Origin: an uncultured Flavobacteriales bacterium
GTDB lineage: Bacteria > Bacteroidota > Bacteroidia > Flavobacteriales_G > Salibacteraceae
Direction: 5' to 3'
Assembly (NCBI GenBank): GCA_905479105.1
Contig: CAJQLE010000003.1
Span: 248,001 to 312,000 of the forward strand
DNA: 64,000 nt
Made by a program: the position numbers and the translations under genes. Shown one piece after another: positions 63,825-64,000 of the stretch. How positions within the stretch are numbered: position 1 is the stretch's first letter; every line of letters starts with the position of its first letter. The notes under the pieces are model-generated. The model worked only from the letters and a program-made list of their open reading frames with translations, was not told the origin of the DNA and did not search any database.

Positions 63825-64000
63825 TTGAATACTGTGGAAAACACCCTTAAATACGCCCAAAAGCAAGATGCAGCTGATATTCTTGCATCTTTTAGAGACC
63901 TGTTTTATCACCCTGAGATCAATGGAAAACAGGCCTTATACTTTACCGGAAATAGCCTTGGACTTCAGCCAAAATCTGCAGAGGCTTATCTGAAACAAGA
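63825..64000 (+). CDS. kynU: Kynureninase, 3' end cut by window
   Basis: The frame runs from TTG at 63825 or GTG at 63834 to the window end: [20 protein letters not shown], then [20 protein letters not shown], the N-terminal mark of kynureninase (YFxGNSLGLxPK). The enzyme is PLP-dependent and cleaves kynurenine or 3-hydroxykynurenine to anthranilate derivatives and alanine. No ATG is available near; GTG at 63834 is my preferred start. About 55 of some 420 residues are visible. Confidence 0.85.
   Translation, partial: MNTVENTLKYAQKQDAADILASFRDLFYHPEINGKQALYFTGNSLGLQPKSAEAYLKQ

Overview
The window is about 64 kb of chromosome from a member of the Bacteroidota, most likely a marine or aquatic Flavobacteriales-type organism. 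The reasons are the type IX secretion (T9SS) genes gldJ, PorP/SprF, porU and porV, several C-terminal T9SS sorting domains, Bacteroidota-only families (IPExxxVDY, HYC_CC_PP, DUF4286, Cbp1-like), promoter-like TTG...TAnnTTTG elements, and an Na+-handling gene set (NhaD, a CPA1-type exchanger). Species cannot be given. I see no prophage, CRISPR array, IS element or rRNA operon. Both ends cut through genes: der at the left (5' end missing) and a kynureninase gene at the right (3' end missing).

Layout. 1-4.3 kb: der, then a HYC_CC_PP / heavy-metal-associated / TonB-receptor group. 4.3-9.7 kb: lipid kinase, a Cbp1-like lipoprotein gene broken by an in-frame stop, an AlkB-type membrane hydroxylase, a glycosyltransferase and a VOC protein. 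9.7-15.2 kb: the conserved block pyk - IPExxxVDY - rnc - fabF - acpP, an iodotyrosine-deiodinase-like nitroreductase, and purN. 15.3-18.8 kb: a Na+/H+ exchanger carrying a cyclic-nucleotide-binding-like domain, then two tandem tRNA-Val genes with terminators. 18.8-25.8 kb: ABC-F protein, a secreted CxxCH protein, a probable barrel-gene remnant, an ECF sigma / membrane TonB-like / VWA group and a NUMOD4/HNH protein. 25.8-35.1 kb: exbB-exbD-tonB-like-folC, gdh-mscS-nhaD, anmK and acyl-CoA dehydrogenase. 35.1-44.7 kb: murF and the T9SS group gldJ, porP/sprF, porU, porV. 44.7-54 kb: ispF, cdd, pdhA-pdhC, M23 peptidase, tryptophan dioxygenase, DUF3108, leuS. 54-64 kb: a broken T9SS cargo gene, DUF4286, rsmA, mgtE, OmpA-like, a 2-hydroxyacid dehydrogenase, aspartate kinase, a GNAT, a lipoprotein, a frameshifted cytochrome/DUF3365 gene, a junction of two truncated genes, and kynU.

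How it works together. Most of the window is core metabolism and envelope biology. PorU (sortase), PorV (its shuttle), GldJ and a PorP-family protein belong to the machine that exports the sorting-domain proteins seen here. ExbB/ExbD/TonB would energise outer-membrane receptors such as the metal-group receptor. The gdh-mscS-nhaD run suggests coordinated glutamate, turgor and sodium control. Tryptophan dioxygenase and kynureninase belong to one pathway although 13 kb apart.

The most notable signal is gene decay in surface, secreted or electron-transfer genes: an in-frame TAA in a Cbp1-like gene, a TAG inside an 18-bp tandem duplication in a T9SS cargo gene, a one-base frameshift that removes the second heme motif of a cytochrome/DUF3365 protein, a headless barrel fragment, and a scar where the 5' ends of an acetyl-CoA-hydrolase-type gene and a YceI-type gene face each other. 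Other points worth checking are a tRNA-Val(GAC) with C instead of U at position 33, an M23 peptidase with HxC in place of HxH, an ABC-F protein with a lost second Walker A, and an iodotyrosine-deiodinase-like enzyme that keeps the substrate-binding triad.
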